A DNA stretch of 64,000 nt from CAWKCE01 sp032127035 (GCA_963848085.1 CAWKCE010000003.1:930001-994000); one strand, 5' to 3'. Positions 30,946 through 39,967 are shown, numbered from the stretch's first letter. Numbers and translations are program-made. The notes: generated from the letters alone by a model not told the origin.

Positions 30946-33630
30946 GTGACGACTGTGGCTCCCCCGTATCCGGCTCACTGGGAGGCCGACGTCGTCCTCC
31001 GGGACGGCGGCACGTGTCATCTTCGCCCGATCCGCCGTGACGACGCCGAGAGGCTCCGGCTGTTCCACGCGCGCCTGTCGGCCGAGACGATCTACTACCG
31101 GTTCTTCGCGCCGTATCCACGGCTGTCTGAGCGCGATCTGCAGCGCTTCAGCGAGGTCGACCACGTCAACCGGGTGGCGTTGGTCGCCACGATCGGCGAG
31201 GACATCGTCGGCGTTGTCCGGTACGACCGGCTGGACCGGGAGGAAGCCGAGGTCGCCTTCGTCATCCGCGACGACCACCAAGGTCGCGGCCTGGGGACGG
31301 TCTTCCTGGAGCACATCGCGCAGGCGGCCCGGGAGCGAGGGGTCCGCCGCTTTGTCGCCGAGATCCTGCCGGACAACATCCGCATGCTCGAGGTCTTCCG
31401 CCATGCCGGGTACACCGGTTCCACTTCGGTCGAGGAGGGAGTGACCCGGATGGAGCTCGCGCTCCAGCCGACGGAGTCGTCCCTGGCGGTCACCCGTTCG
31501 CGAGAGCAGCGCGCTGAGGCACTGTCGGTCGAGCGTCTGATGCATCCACGGTCCGTCGCAGTCGTCGGTGCCGGACGGGAGCCGCACAGTGTCGGGCACA
31601 CCGTGGTCCGTCACCTGCTGGACGGAGGGTTCACCGGGCGGGTGCTGCCGGTGAACCAGAACGCCTCCGAGATCGAGGGGCTGCCGTGTGCGCCGTCGCT
31701 CAGCGAGCTGGTCTCGCCGGTGGATCTCGTCGTGGTTGCCGTCCCGGCCGCGGGAGTCCTCGAGGTGGTGGACCAAGCGGCCGCCGTCGGCGCCCATGCA
31801 CTGCTCGTCGTGTCGGCCGGGTTCGCCGAGACCGGTGCCGAAGGGCGTCAGCTCCAGGACGAGCTCGTCCACCGGGTGCGGGCCAACGGCATGCGGCTGA
31901 TCGGTCCCAACGCCCTGGGGATGGTCAACTCCGACCCCTCGGTGTCGATGAACGCATCCCTGTCGCCTGTGGTGCCGGGACGAGGGCGCATCGGGTTCTT
32001 CTCCCAGTCGGGCGCCCTGGGTGTCGCCCTTCTCGAGGCTGTCGTGCGACGGGGGCTCGGACTGTCGACCTTCCTGTCGGCCGGGAACCGGTCAGATGTC
32101 AGCGGCAACGACCTCCTGCAGTACTGGGCAGACGACCCTGCCACCGACCTGGTGCTCCTCTACCTGGAGTCGATCGGCAACCCGCGGAAGTTCAGCCGGA
32201 TTGCCCGCCGGCTGGGACGCGACAAGCCGGTCGTGGCGGTGAAGACCGGACACGCGGGCCAGGCCACGCCGTTGGGACACACCGTGCGCGGAAGCGGCCT
32301 CTCGCCGGACGCGGTGGATGCCCTGTTCGACCAGTCGGGTGTCGTGCGGACCGCAACGGTCGCCGAGATGTTCGACGTGGCCAAGGTGTTGAGCTTCCAG
32401 CCGCTGCCCCAGGGGCGCCGTGTCCTTGCGGTCGGCAACTCCGACGCGATGGCCGTGTTGGCCGAGGACGCGCTCCACGAGTACGGGTTGGAGCTGGTCG
32501 GCCCGCCGACGACGTTCCCGGTCGACGCTTCGGCAGCCGACTTCGAGCGAGCGCTGGCGGCCGGAGCGGACGACCCGGCCGTCGACGCGCTGATGACGTT
32601 GTTCGTACCGGCTCTACACGACTCGGGCGAGTCCGTTGCCCGGGCTCTCGCTCGAGTCGCCGGGCGAGCCAGCAAGCCGATGGTCGTCGTCATCTTCGGC
32701 GTGGAGGGGGCGGAGCGACTGCTCCGGCGGCTGTCGCCGGACGGGGTGCCCGAGGTTGGCTCGGTGCCCACGTTCGCCGCCGTCGAGGACGCCGCGCGTG
32801 CGCTCGGCGCGGTGACCGACTACGCCGAGTGGCGACGCTCGCCCGCCGGGGAGGTGGGGGAGCTGCCGGATGTGGACAGCGCTGCCGCCAGGGAGCTGGT
32901 GGACCAGATCCTCGACGACGTGGGGCTGGAGGACGCGGCCGCGGGCTCGGTCGAGCTCGACGACGAGACCATCGGCGAGATCCTGCGCTGCTATGGCATC
33001 GACGTGTGGCCGCGACGTGAGGTTCGGGACGCGAGCAGTGCCGAGGCGGCTGGCGACACCCTCGGGTACCCCGTGGTCCTCAAGACCGTGTGGCCGACGC
33101 TTCGGCTGCGCAGCGACCTGGGGGGAATCTGGTTCCAGCTCCCGGACTCCGGCGCCGTTCGGCGTGCCTTCGGCGAAGCCCAGGCCGAGCTGTCGCGGTT
33201 GGGGATCGACCGGTACGTGGTCCAGCGACAGGCGCCGGCGGGCGTCGCCGTCGTGCTGACCACGCAGGAGGACCCGCTGTACGGCCCGGTGGTCTCGTTC
33301 GGCGTCGCTGGCATGGCATACGACGTTCTTCAGGACCGCAGCTACCGCGTCCCCCCGTTCACCGACACTGACGTCGACGCGCTCGTGCGTGGGCCGCGGG
33401 CCGCTCGCCTGCTGGAGCAGTCGCCGGGCGTCGAGCCGCTCGATGTCAGCTCGCTGAAGAACCTGGTCGCCCGGGTGGGGCGCATTGCCGACGACCTGCC
33501 GGAGATCGCCTCACTCCGGCTGCGGCCCGTCGTCGTGTCGCCACAGGGAACCACCGTGCTCAGCGCCACGATGCGACTGGCGCGCCCACTCGTCCGCACC
33601 GACCTGCCGGCCCGACGTCTTCTCGGATAG
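30946..33630 (+). CDS. GNAT acetyltransferase fused to ADP-forming acyl-CoA synthetase-like domains (Pat type)
   Basis: An 894-residue fusion. A GNAT domain comes first (about 15-170, with acetyl-CoA loop FVIRDDHQGRGLGTVFLEH), then a CoA-binding Rossmann domain (ERLMHPRSVAVVGAGREPHS, about 195 on), succinyl-CoA ligase-like flavodoxin domains and a C-terminal ATP-grasp domain (from about 680, PVVLKTVWPTLRLRSDLGG). This order, with GNAT at the N-terminus, is the actinobacterial (type II) Pat arrangement; Pat-type enzymes acetylate lysines of acyl-CoA synthetases. The synthetase half may act as a ligand sensor. A His in LGHTVRGSG sits where ADP-forming synthetases have the phospho-His, so catalytic loss cannot be assumed. 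The GTG start lies one base after the previous stop. Confidence 0.87.
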   Translation: MTTVAPPYPAHWEADVVLRDGGTCHLRPIRRDDAERLRLFHARLSAETIYYRFFAPYPRLSERDLQRFSEVDHVNRVALVATIGEDIVGVVRYDRLDREEAEVAFVIRDDHQGRGLGTVFLEHIAQAARERGVRRFVAEILPDNIRMLEVFRHAGYTGSTSVEEGVTRMELALQPTESSLAVTRSREQRAEALSVERLMHPRSVAVVGAGREPHSVGHTVVRHLLDGGFTGRVLPVNQNASEIEGLPCAPSLSELVSPVDLVVVAVPAAGVLEVVDQAAAVGAHALLVVSAGFAETGAEGRQLQDELVHRVRANGMRLIGPNALGMVNSDPSVSMNASLSPVVPGRGRIGFFSQSGALGVALLEAVVRRGLGLSTFLSAGNRSDVSGNDLLQYWADDPATDLVLLYLESIGNPRKFSRIARRLGRDKPVVAVKTGHAGQATPLGHTVRGSGLSPDAVDALFDQSGVVRTATVAEMFDVAKVLSFQPLPQGRRVLAVGNSDAMAVLAEDALHEYGLELVGPPTTFPVDASAADFERALAAGADDPAVDALMTLFVPALHDSGESVARALARVAGRASKPMVVVIFGVEGAERLLRRLSPDGVPEVGSVPTFAAVEDAARALGAVTDYAEWRRSPAGEVGELPDVDSAAARELVDQILDDVGLEDAAAGSVELDDETIGEILRCYGIDVWPRREVRDASSAEAAGDTLGYPVVLKTVWPTLRLRSDLGGIWFQLPDSGAVRRAFGEAQAELSRLGIDRYVVQRQAPAGVAVVLTTQEDPLYGPVVSFGVAGMAYDVLQDRSYRVPPFTDTDVDALVRGPRAARLLEQSPGVEPLDVSSLKNLVARVGRIADDLPEIASLRLRPVVVSPQGTTVLSATMRLARPLVRTDLPARRLLG

Positions 33631-33692
33631 GCCGACCGCCGCAGACCCGTTCCTACGCGGCCGACAGAGCGGCGAGCCGTGCCGGCGCTGCA

Positions 33693-33709
33693 GGTGAGCC
33701 CTGCTCACC
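33693..33709. terminator. short hairpin after the acetyltransferase gene
   Basis: GGTGAGC, CCT loop, GCTCACC: a perfect 7-bp stem 62 bases after the stop of the Pat-type gene and 44 bases before the next start. There is no T-tract. It could be a terminator or an mRNA stabiliser. Confidence 0.4.
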
Positions 33710-33752
33710 CCGGCGCAGATGGTCGTGTGGCGACGGGTGAGACAATGCCGGA

Positions 33753-34337
33753 ATGACCGATACCGGGCTCCGCCCGAACGAGGGCCTTCGTGCGGCCGTC
33801 GACCGCTGCGGCTACTACCCCGACCTGGTCGTCGACTCGGTGGAGGTCGCCCTGGCCGGCGAGCCGGTCGTGTCCTACCTGGTGCATCACGAAGCCACCT
33901 TCGACCGCGACGAGCTGCGACGGCACCTGACCGTCCTGGTCCTCACCCCGACCCGCCTGGTCGTCGGGCACACCGACGACCATCCCCCCGAGGAGGGCGT
34001 GGCGAAGGCGCACGCCACCACCAGCACCGAATCGGTCCGGCTCGACAGCATCGGATCGGTGGTACTGAGCCGGGTCGTCGACGACCCGGCCCGATACGTC
34101 CCGGGGTCGGCGCCGCGCGAGCTGGTGCTGACGCTCGGCTGGGGGGCGGTCAGCCGACTCGACGTCGAGCCGGCCGCATGCGGCGACCCTGACTGCGAGG
34201 CTGACCACGGCTACACCGGCGCGACCACGGTGGACGACTTCTCGGTGCGGATCAGCTCTGCCGCGGATGGCGCTGACGGGATCGAGCAGGCGCTCGACTT
34301 CGCCCGTGCCCTGTCTCGCGCGACTGCCACCCGCTAG
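33753..34337 (+). CDS. DUF5998 family protein
   Basis: A 194-residue actinobacterial protein of unknown function. It opens LRPNEGLRAAVDRCGYYPDLVVDSVEVALAGE, here broken as GLRAAVDRCGYYPDLVVDS, and carries HHEATFDRDELRRHLTVLVL, a conserved strand LVLTPTRLVVGHTDDH, and a C-D-P-D-C motif (ACGDPDCEADHGYTG). No signal or membrane segment is seen. It is convergent with sepH, a frequent neighbour. A GACAAT box six bases before the ATG and no ribosome binding site suggest a leaderless transcript. Confidence 0.87.
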   Translation: MTDTGLRPNEGLRAAVDRCGYYPDLVVDSVEVALAGEPVVSYLVHHEATFDRDELRRHLTVLVLTPTRLVVGHTDDHPPEEGVAKAHATTSTESVRLDSIGSVVLSRVVDDPARYVPGSAPRELVLTLGWGAVSRLDVEPAACGDPDCEADHGYTGATTVDDFSVRISSAADGADGIEQALDFARALSRATATR

Positions 34338-34338
34338 C

Positions 34339-34425
34339 TACGTGTCGTTCGGCTTCTTCGAGCCGCTCTACGTGTCGTTCGGCTTCTTCGAGCCGCTCTA
34401 CGTGTCGTTCGGCTTCTTCGAGCCG
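34339..34425. repeat. 30-bp tandem repeat (2.9 copies) at the 3' end of sepH
   Basis: The unit TACGTGTCGTTCGGCTTCTT plus CGAGCCGCTC occurs at 34339-34368 and 34369-34398, and as a 27-base copy at 34399-34425. The last copy is the true end of sepH (codons for GSKKPNDT and stop, read on the minus strand). The other two lie beyond the stop, still in frame, each ending with its own TAG. Each unit can form a small hairpin (CGGCT/AGCCG around TCTTCG); in the gene-proximal copy the stem extends to TTCGGCT/AGCCGAA. The array fills the gap to the convergent DUF5998 gene. Confidence 0.9.
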
Positions 34426-35216
34426 AACAGAATCTCGTCCCAGCTCGGCACCGAGGCCCGCTCCTTCTTGCGGCGCGGCTCCGCCTTCGCGGCAGTCCGG
34501 GGCTTCGTGGTCGGCGGCTTGGTCGCCTTCTGGGGCCGGTTGGGGAGCTCGTGGGTCTCGGCCACCGGTTCGTCGCCCGGTTCGTCGCCCGGTTCGTCGT
34601 CGGGCTCGTCGGCCGGGACGGGACGGAGCGTCGTCACGCTGGCCTGCTTCGGGTCCTCGATCAGCCAGCGGGCCTCGTCGTCGACCGCGGAGACGGTCCG
34701 ACGCTGCGCGTCGTAGATCCACAGCGCAGAGCGCTCCTTGCCGGCGGCCCGGTAGGTCAGGCGCACCTCCCAGCCGCCGTCCTCGCGGCGCCAGGCGTCC
34801 CACTCGAGGGCGTCGCGTTGGACACCTCGCTCGGCCAGCCGCGACTCGACGAGCTCACCGAGCAGTGTCACCGCGCCGTGGTCGTCCTGCCGAACCCCCA
34901 CCTTGGCTGCCTCCTGGGCAATGTGCTCACGCTCGTGCAGAACTGGTCCGGCGTAGCGAACGACCCGCTCCACGGGGATCCCGGCCTCCTGGGCGACGTC
35001 GTCGAGGCTCTGCCCGGCCCGGATCCGGGCTTGGATCTCGCGTGGCCTCAGGCGGCTGTCCAACTCGATCTGGAGCTGCCCCAGCCGCGCTCGGTCGCCT
35101 CGCAAGGCCGCATGGATGCGCTCGTCCATCGGAAGGGCGAACTGCTCGCCGTCGGGTGCCTCGACCACCAGACGGCTCCCGTCCGCCGAGAGCCCCACCA
35201 GCCGAACCTCGTGCAT
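34398..35216 (-). CDS. sepH: cell division protein SepH (DUF3071)
   Basis: A 272-residue actinobacterial FtsZ-binding protein that stimulates Z-ring assembly. The N-terminal DUF3071 domain (about 1-165) starts HEVRLVGLSADGSRLVVEAP and contains a helix-turn-helix (AGQSLDDVAQEAGIPVERVV). A disordered acidic and Pro/Lys-rich linker (DEPDDEPGDEPGDEP) precedes the conserved C-terminal tip SWDEILFGSKK. The end GSKKPNDT-stop is the template of a 30-bp tandem repeat, so stop-codon readthrough would add one or two copies of SGSKKPNDT. It is convergent with DUF5998. Confidence 0.92.
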   Translation of the reverse strand: MHEVRLVGLSADGSRLVVEAPDGEQFALPMDERIHAALRGDRARLGQLQIELDSRLRPREIQARIRAGQSLDDVAQEAGIPVERVVRYAGPVLHEREHIAQEAAKVGVRQDDHGAVTLLGELVESRLAERGVQRDALEWDAWRREDGGWEVRLTYRAAGKERSALWIYDAQRRTVSAVDDEARWLIEDPKQASVTTLRPVPADEPDDEPGDEPGDEPVAETHELPNRPQKATKPPTTKPRTAAKAEPRRKKERASVPSWDEILFGSKKPNDT

Positions 35217-35329
35217 GGCCTGCCCTTCCGCCCGGTCGCTCCGGGTCGTGCACAGGAGTCTCCCCCGTTGCGCTGCCCAATGTCACACCACCCCCGAATC
35301 GGCGCCTCACCGTGGGGGAGAATGCCGAG

Positions 35330-36031
35330 GTGAGCGGACAACGGTCGGGGTTTCGCGTCAACGGCACCCAGGTGGCCGCCGGGGCCGCCGCCGCGGCCAC
35401 CGCCGCATTTGCGGCATCCGCCCTGGGCGTCGCAGGCACCATCGTCGGCGCGGCCGTGGTCAGCGCCACCATCACCGTCTCCGCGGCCGTCTACGACCAC
35501 TCCCTCCGCAGCGCTCGGGTCCGGCTCCAGGAGGCCCGGATCGCCGAGTCGCGACGGGCGCGCGCACCTGCCTCACCCACGACGACGGCCCCGACAGCCG
35601 TCGACCAGGCCGGAGGAGACGACGACGAGGAACCGGAGACTCGCGCCCAACTGGACCTCGAGGGCAGCGACGGGTACCACTGGCGGCGCATCGCCGTGGT
35701 GAGTGTGCTGCTGTTCGTGCTGGCGATGGCGGGGATCACTGCGTTCGAGCTCGTGACCGGCCGGCCGGTGTCGTCACTGTTCGGCGGCGACGACACCCAG
35801 GGCACCACCATCGGCAATGTGGTCGACCGGCCCGCCAGCACACCGACGCCTTCGCCGACCGGTGGCTCACCGGAGCCCACCCCGACGGTCACGCAGACCG
35901 TCACGCCGTCGTCGACCCCGAGCCCGACCACGACCGCGACCGTCACCGAGACCGCGACGCCCACCCCGAGCGTCACGTCGTCCGGCACATCGTCGACTGC
36001 GCAAGCCGGGCCCGCTGCGTCGCCTCGCTAG
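35330..36031 (+). CDS. membrane protein with Thr/Pro-rich extracellular tail
   Basis: A 233-residue protein of unknown family. An Ala/Gly-rich hydrophobic region (about 14-54) and a second transmembrane helix (121-140, IAVVSVLLFVLAMAGITAF) flank a charged cytoplasmic loop with an acidic patch (GGDDDEEPETR). The C-terminal 90 residues are Thr/Pro/Ser-rich (TVTQTVTPSSTPSPTTT), a low-complexity tail likely to be outside the cell and possibly glycosylated. The GTG start at 35330 is one of two close candidates; the other is GTG at 35312. It is divergent from sepH and convergent with an MFS gene, 10 bases apart. Confidence 0.72.
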   Translation: MSGQRSGFRVNGTQVAAGAAAAATAAFAASALGVAGTIVGAAVVSATITVSAAVYDHSLRSARVRLQEARIAESRRARAPASPTTTAPTAVDQAGGDDDEEPETRAQLDLEGSDGYHWRRIAVVSVLLFVLAMAGITAFELVTGRPVSSLFGGDDTQGTTIGNVVDRPASTPTPSPTGGSPEPTPTVTQTVTPSSTPSPTTTATVTETATPTPSVTSSGTSSTAQAGPAASPR

Positions 36032-36041
36032 GAGCGGTCGG

Positions 36042-37220
36042 TCAGTGGTCCAGGGACCGGTAGGACCCGGCGACGACGAGGACAGTCCCGACCGAGGCGA
36101 GGAAAGCGACCCAGAAGCCCGCCTGCGGCGAGACATGGTCGACCAGCCAACCGCTCCCCGGGGACCCCAGAGCGAAGCCGACGCTGATTCCCACCGTCAC
36201 CCAGGTCAGGGCCTCCGTCAGCCGGGGGAGAGGGACCTGCGCCTCAACCAGTGAGAAGCCCGCGATCAGGGTCGGGGAAACGGCCGCACCAGCGAACAGC
36301 AGGACCGCCGTGACGTGCGCGAGGTCGTGAACCAGCAGGAGCGGTGCCAACGAGACGGTGAGTGCAGCCGCTCCGACGAGCATCTGCCGTCGGAGCTGGA
36401 AGTGCTCGCTCCGTGACCCGAGCCACAGCCCCGTTATCATCGAGCTGACCGACCAGACCGCCAGCACCACGCCAGCGATGGCGGTCCGCCCACCCTCGCG
36501 GGCAGTGGCGATGACCGTCACCTCCACGCCGGCGAAGACCACCCCCAACAGCGCCATCACGGCGATCAGCGCCGGCATCCCGCGCAGCCGGAGCGCCGAT
36601 GGCATCGCCTCTGTGGACGGCGCGGCCGGCGGCGGCTCACTTCCCCGCTGTGCCAGGAGCGCGACCGCCCCAGTGGCACCGATGACCGCGGTCAGCGCCA
36701 GCGCTTCCGGGGGACCGAGGGTGGCGGCCACGAACGTGACCAGTACCGGGCCGAGAACGAAGACCATCTCGTCGACCACGGACTCCCAGGAGTACGCCGT
36801 TCGCAGCGCCGGGCTGCCGGCGAGCAGATACGCCCAGCGGGCGCGCACCAAAGACCCGACGACCGGAAGGACCGCGCCGGCCGCAGCGGCCGCGACGAAC
36901 AACGCCCACAGTGGCGCCGCCTGCGCCGCGAGCACGAGGACCACGGTCACCCCGATGAGGTGGATGACGAGTTGGGGGCCGACCACGCGCCGCTGTCCGC
37001 GCCGGTCGACCAGTCGGGCAAGGGCCGGGGCCAAGGCTGCGTTCGCGAGGATCCAGGTGGCGTCGACCGCCCCGGCGATCGCATACGACCCGGTGAGGTC
37101 CGCGACGGTGAGGAGCAGGGCAATCCCCGCCATCGACAGCGGGAGCCGGGCGAGGAACCCGGCCGCCGACATCCCGGGGCCGCCTCGGGTGCGAAAGACC
37201 GCGAGGTACGGGCTGGGCAC
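36042..37220 (-). CDS. MFS transporter
   Basis: A 392-residue major facilitator superfamily protein with about twelve transmembrane helices in two halves. A basic loop after TM2 (ARLVDRRGQRRVVGPQ) matches the RxGRR-type signature A, and a linker of about 25 residues separates TM6 and TM7 (RGSEPPPAAPSTEAMPSALR). The N-terminus PYLAVFRTRGGPGMSAAGFLARLPLSMAGIALLL fits a subfamily of actinobacterial exporters; here it is split as FLARLPLSMAGIALLL. The substrate is unknown. Confidence 0.88.
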   Translation of the reverse strand: MPSPYLAVFRTRGGPGMSAAGFLARLPLSMAGIALLLTVADLTGSYAIAGAVDATWILANAALAPALARLVDRRGQRRVVGPQLVIHLIGVTVVLVLAAQAAPLWALFVAAAAAGAVLPVVGSLVRARWAYLLAGSPALRTAYSWESVVDEMVFVLGPVLVTFVAATLGPPEALALTAVIGATGAVALLAQRGSEPPPAAPSTEAMPSALRLRGMPALIAVMALLGVVFAGVEVTVIATAREGGRTAIAGVVLAVWSVSSMITGLWLGSRSEHFQLRRQMLVGAAALTVSLAPLLLVHDLAHVTAVLLFAGAAVSPTLIAGFSLVEAQVPLPRLTEALTWVTVGISVGFALGSPGSGWLVDHVSPQAGFWVAFLASVGTVLVVAGSYRSLDH

Positions 37221-37301
37221 GGGAGGACGCTATCGGCCCGGGAGCCTTGATCGCTCGGAGCCGGCAGGCGTCGCCGGCCCGTGGCTGACAGGATTCGCCC
37301 C

Positions 37302-38387
37302 ATGTCCGAGGCGCTCCTTCTGGTGTCGTTCGGCGGCCCCGAGGGGCCGGCCGACGTCGTGCCGTTCCTGCAGCGGGTCACTCGCGGCCGTGACATCCCG
37401 CCGGAGAGGTTGGCCGTGGTGGGGGAGCACTACTTCCACTTCGGCGGCGTCAGCCCGATCAACGAGCAGAACCGTGCGCTCCGCACCGCCGTCGAGCTGG
37501 CGCTGGCGGCCGCCGGGCGTGACCTCCCGGTCTACTGGGGAAACCGAAACTGGGACCCTCTGCTGGCCGACGCTCTGGGCGCAATGGCGGCTGACGGCGT
37601 CGAGCATGCCTACGCCTTCTTCACGTCCGCCTACTCGTCCTACTCCGGATGCCGTCAGTACCGGGAGAACCTGGCCGAGGCGGCGGCGGCAGTCCCGGGC
37701 GCCCCCCAGGTGGACCGGATCGGTCCCTACTTCAACCACGCGGGCTTCGTGACGCCCTTCGTGGACAGCGCCTTCGACGCACTCGGTCGGTTGCCCGACG
37801 ACGTGCGGGACAGCGCGCGACTGGTGTTCACGACCCACTCCTTGCCGCAGACGCAGGCGGAGACCAGCGGAACGACCGGAGGGGCGTACGTCGCGCAGCA
37901 CCGCGAGGTGGCCGCCCTCGTTGCCGATGCGGTCTCGCAACGGACGGGAGTGTCCTACGGCTGGGACCTCGCCTTCCAGTCACGGAGCGGCCCACCGTCA
38001 CAGCCGTGGCTGGAGCCGGACGTCGGCGACCACCTGACGTCTCTGCATGCCGCGGGAGTCCCGGGAGCGGTCATCGTCCCGATCGGCTTCGTCAGCGACC
38101 ACATGGAGGTCGTGTGGGACCTCGACACCCAGGCGCAGGAGCGGGCAGACGCCCTGGGCCTCCCGGTGGCCCGCGCCGCCACCCCTGGCACCGACCCACG
38201 GTTCGTCGCCATGGTCGTCGAGCTCGTGGGCGAGCGGCTGGACGCTGTCCCCGTCGGTCGGCGACCTCGGCTGGGCGATTTCGGTCCCAGCCCGGACCGG
38301 TGTGAAGCCGCCTGCTGCCCCAACCCGAGAGGTCCGCGACCGGCACTTGCCCAGGGGCCACCGGACGAGGCGGGCCGGTCGAGGTGA
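37302..38387 (+). CDS. hemH: coproporphyrin ferrochelatase with cysteines for a [2Fe-2S] cluster
   Basis: A 361-residue enzyme inserting Fe(II) into coproporphyrin III in the actinobacterial heme route (also called CpfC). The catalytic His is H179 (FTTHSLPQ) and the acidic partner is E269 (FVSDHMEVVWDLD). C117 (SGCRQYRE) together with C334, C338 and C339 (RCEAACCPNPRG) supply four cysteines for the [2Fe-2S] cluster known in actinobacterial ferrochelatases, in a slightly unusual C-x3-C-C spacing. The ATG at 37302 starts at the first beta strand, and CAGGAT seven bases upstream suggests leaderless expression. It overlaps the phosphatase gene by four bases. Confidence 0.93.
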   Translation: MSEALLLVSFGGPEGPADVVPFLQRVTRGRDIPPERLAVVGEHYFHFGGVSPINEQNRALRTAVELALAAAGRDLPVYWGNRNWDPLLADALGAMAADGVEHAYAFFTSAYSSYSGCRQYRENLAEAAAAVPGAPQVDRIGPYFNHAGFVTPFVDSAFDALGRLPDDVRDSARLVFTTHSLPQTQAETSGTTGGAYVAQHREVAALVADAVSQRTGVSYGWDLAFQSRSGPPSQPWLEPDVGDHLTSLHAAGVPGAVIVPIGFVSDHMEVVWDLDTQAQERADALGLPVARAATPGTDPRFVAMVVELVGERLDAVPVGRRPRLGDFGPSPDRCEAACCPNPRGPRPALAQGPPDEAGRSR

Positions 38388-39154
38388 ACCTCGGCGGGCT
38401 GCTCGAGCTGGCGAAGGACGCCGCCTGCCAGGCGGGGGAGGCGCTGGTCGCAGGCCGTGCGACGCTCGACCGGGACGTCGATGTCTCGGCCAAGACCACG
38501 CCGACCGATGTTGTCACCCGGCTTGACCTGGAGTCCGAGCAGCTGATCCGGGACCTGCTGGCCACGGCTCGACCGGACGACGAGGTACTGGGAGAGGAGC
38601 GCGGTTCCCGCGGAGGTTCCGGCCGGGTCCGATGGGTGGTCGACCCTCTCGACGGGAGCGTGAACTACCTGTTCGGAATCCCTGCGTGGTCGGTGTCCGT
38701 CGCTGCCCAGCTTGACGGCACGACAGTGGTCGGGGTGGTCGCCGTCCCGGAGTGGGGCCGCACGTACTGGGCGACCCGGGGCGGTGGCTCCTACCGCGAC
38801 GGTGCCCGGCTCCGGGCGTCTGACCAGACCGATCTCGGCCTGGCGCTCGTCGCAACCGGATTCGCCTACGACGCCGGGAACCGCGCCGTGCAGGGAGCCG
38901 CCCTCGGCCGACTGCTGGGCCGGGTGCGGGACGTCCGCCGGTTGGGGTCGGCCGCGTTGGACCTGTGCCTGCTGGCCGAAGGCGCCGTCGACGCCTACTT
39001 CGAGCGCGGGCTCAACGAGTGGGACTACGCGGCCGGCGCGCTCATCGCCGCCGAGGCGGGAGCAACGGTGAGCACGGACGACGGCCTCGTCACCGGATGC
39101 GGGGCCGGCCTGACCGAGCCGTTCCGGGTGCTCCTCAGCGAGGCCGGAGCATGA
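38384..39154 (+). CDS. inositol monophosphatase family protein
   Basis: A 256-residue Mg-dependent phosphatase of the IMPase superfamily. Metal-binding motifs are LGEERG (Glu), WVVDPLDGSVNYLFGIP (D87, D90) and NEWDYAAGALIAAEAG near the C-terminus. Substrates in the family include inositol phosphate, histidinol phosphate and 3'-phosphoadenosine phosphates. Its GTG overlaps the ferrochelatase stop (GTGA), so it is co-translated, but no heme-related role is known. Confidence 0.9.
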   Translation: MNLGGLLELAKDAACQAGEALVAGRATLDRDVDVSAKTTPTDVVTRLDLESEQLIRDLLATARPDDEVLGEERGSRGGSGRVRWVVDPLDGSVNYLFGIPAWSVSVAAQLDGTTVVGVVAVPEWGRTYWATRGGGSYRDGARLRASDQTDLGLALVATGFAYDAGNRAVQGAALGRLLGRVRDVRRLGSAALDLCLLAEGAVDAYFERGLNEWDYAAGALIAAEAGATVSTDDGLVTGCGAGLTEPFRVLLSEAGA

Positions 39155-39170
39155 GGCAGTGGCGGCGCAG

Positions 39171-39689
39171 TCAGTCCAGTCGGCGGAGCTCGGCCCGGTA
39201 GCGGTGCCCGCTGGCAACGTAGGCGGCCACCTTGTCGGCGAAGGCGTCGGCCGCGACGGAGTCGGTTCGGACTCGCGCCGGTACCCCCAGGGCCATCGCC
39301 CGCGACGGCACCTCCATGTCGTTGGGGACGACGGCGCCCGCGGCGACCAGGGCGCCGGACCGGACCACCGCCCGGTGCAGCACGATCGACCCACTGCCCA
39401 CCAGGGATCCGTCCTCGACGATGCAGCCCTCGAGATGCGCCAGGTGGCCGATGACGCAGTCGCTTCCGACCGAGGTGTCCAAGGCGGCGGTGGCATGCAG
39501 CACGGCACCGTCCTGGACGGACGTCCGGGCACCCACGCTGATGGCGCCATGGTCGCCACGGATGACGGCGCCCGGCCACACGCTCGCCTCGGCGCCGATC
39601 GTCACCCGGCCGATGACCACAGCGTCGGGGTGGACAAAGGCGTCCGGGTGGATCTGGGGGTGGTGTTCGCCCAGCGCGTACAGGGTCAT
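39171..39689 (-). CDS. gamma-carbonic-anhydrase-like hexapeptide protein
   Basis: A 172-residue left-handed beta-helix protein of the gamma-CA/PaaY/YrdA group. Hexapeptide turns are visible (VVIGRVTIGAEASVWPGAVI). The histidines in CVIGHLAHLEGC, with the earlier His in AVLHATAALD, match the trimeric zinc site. Many members lack measurable CO2 hydration, so activity is open. The ATG at 39689 has GGAGG upstream; a longer start at 39704 would overlap that site. Confidence 0.87.
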   Translation of the reverse strand: MTLYALGEHHPQIHPDAFVHPDAVVIGRVTIGAEASVWPGAVIRGDHGAISVGARTSVQDGAVLHATAALDTSVGSDCVIGHLAHLEGCIVEDGSLVGSGSIVLHRAVVRSGALVAAGAVVPNDMEVPSRAMALGVPARVRTDSVAADAFADKVAAYVASGHRYRAELRRLD

Positions 39690-39967
39690 CGCGTCATCCT
39701 CCACTCAGCGGCGTCCGCCAGGCTGGGGCCGCTCGAGACCTGCCCCGCGCCGACGCTCACCACCCATCCCATCAGGTGGATGCCTGCCCCGGAACCAGTC
39801 CCGGGCGCTCGAGAGGGACCGAACGGGTGTCGCGGCGGGCGCTTTGGCCGCGAGTGGGGCACAATCGCCCCGCCCGGCGGGCATGAAACGTGTCCCGTCG
39901 GTGTTACTTTGCCGTCCGGCATGGAGCCGGCCGAACACCCGGATCCTCGAGGAGGGGTCCTCCACCG
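39690..39967. other. 278-base divergent region before DUF4193
   Basis: No gene is supported. A TACTTT box at 39905-39910 could be a -10 element for the DUF4193 gene. Just before its ATG the ribosome binding sequence GGAGG can pair with CCTCC three bases downstream, which may hold the site in a small hairpin. Confidence 0.4.

Noticed and set aside
34339..34425. Possible CRISPR array
   Set aside because: The 30-bp units are contiguous without spacers and no cas genes are present; it is a tandem duplication of the sepH 3' end.
34252..34803. Protein with EEAERHVERL repeats
   Set aside because: This is an alternative-frame translation of the sepH 3' tandem repeat; the sepH frame is supported by its domain.
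37955..39559. 534-codon minus-strand frame across ferrochelatase and inositol phosphatase genes
   Set aside because: Composition is Arg/Ser/Pro-rich low complexity and it lies opposite two well-supported enzymes.
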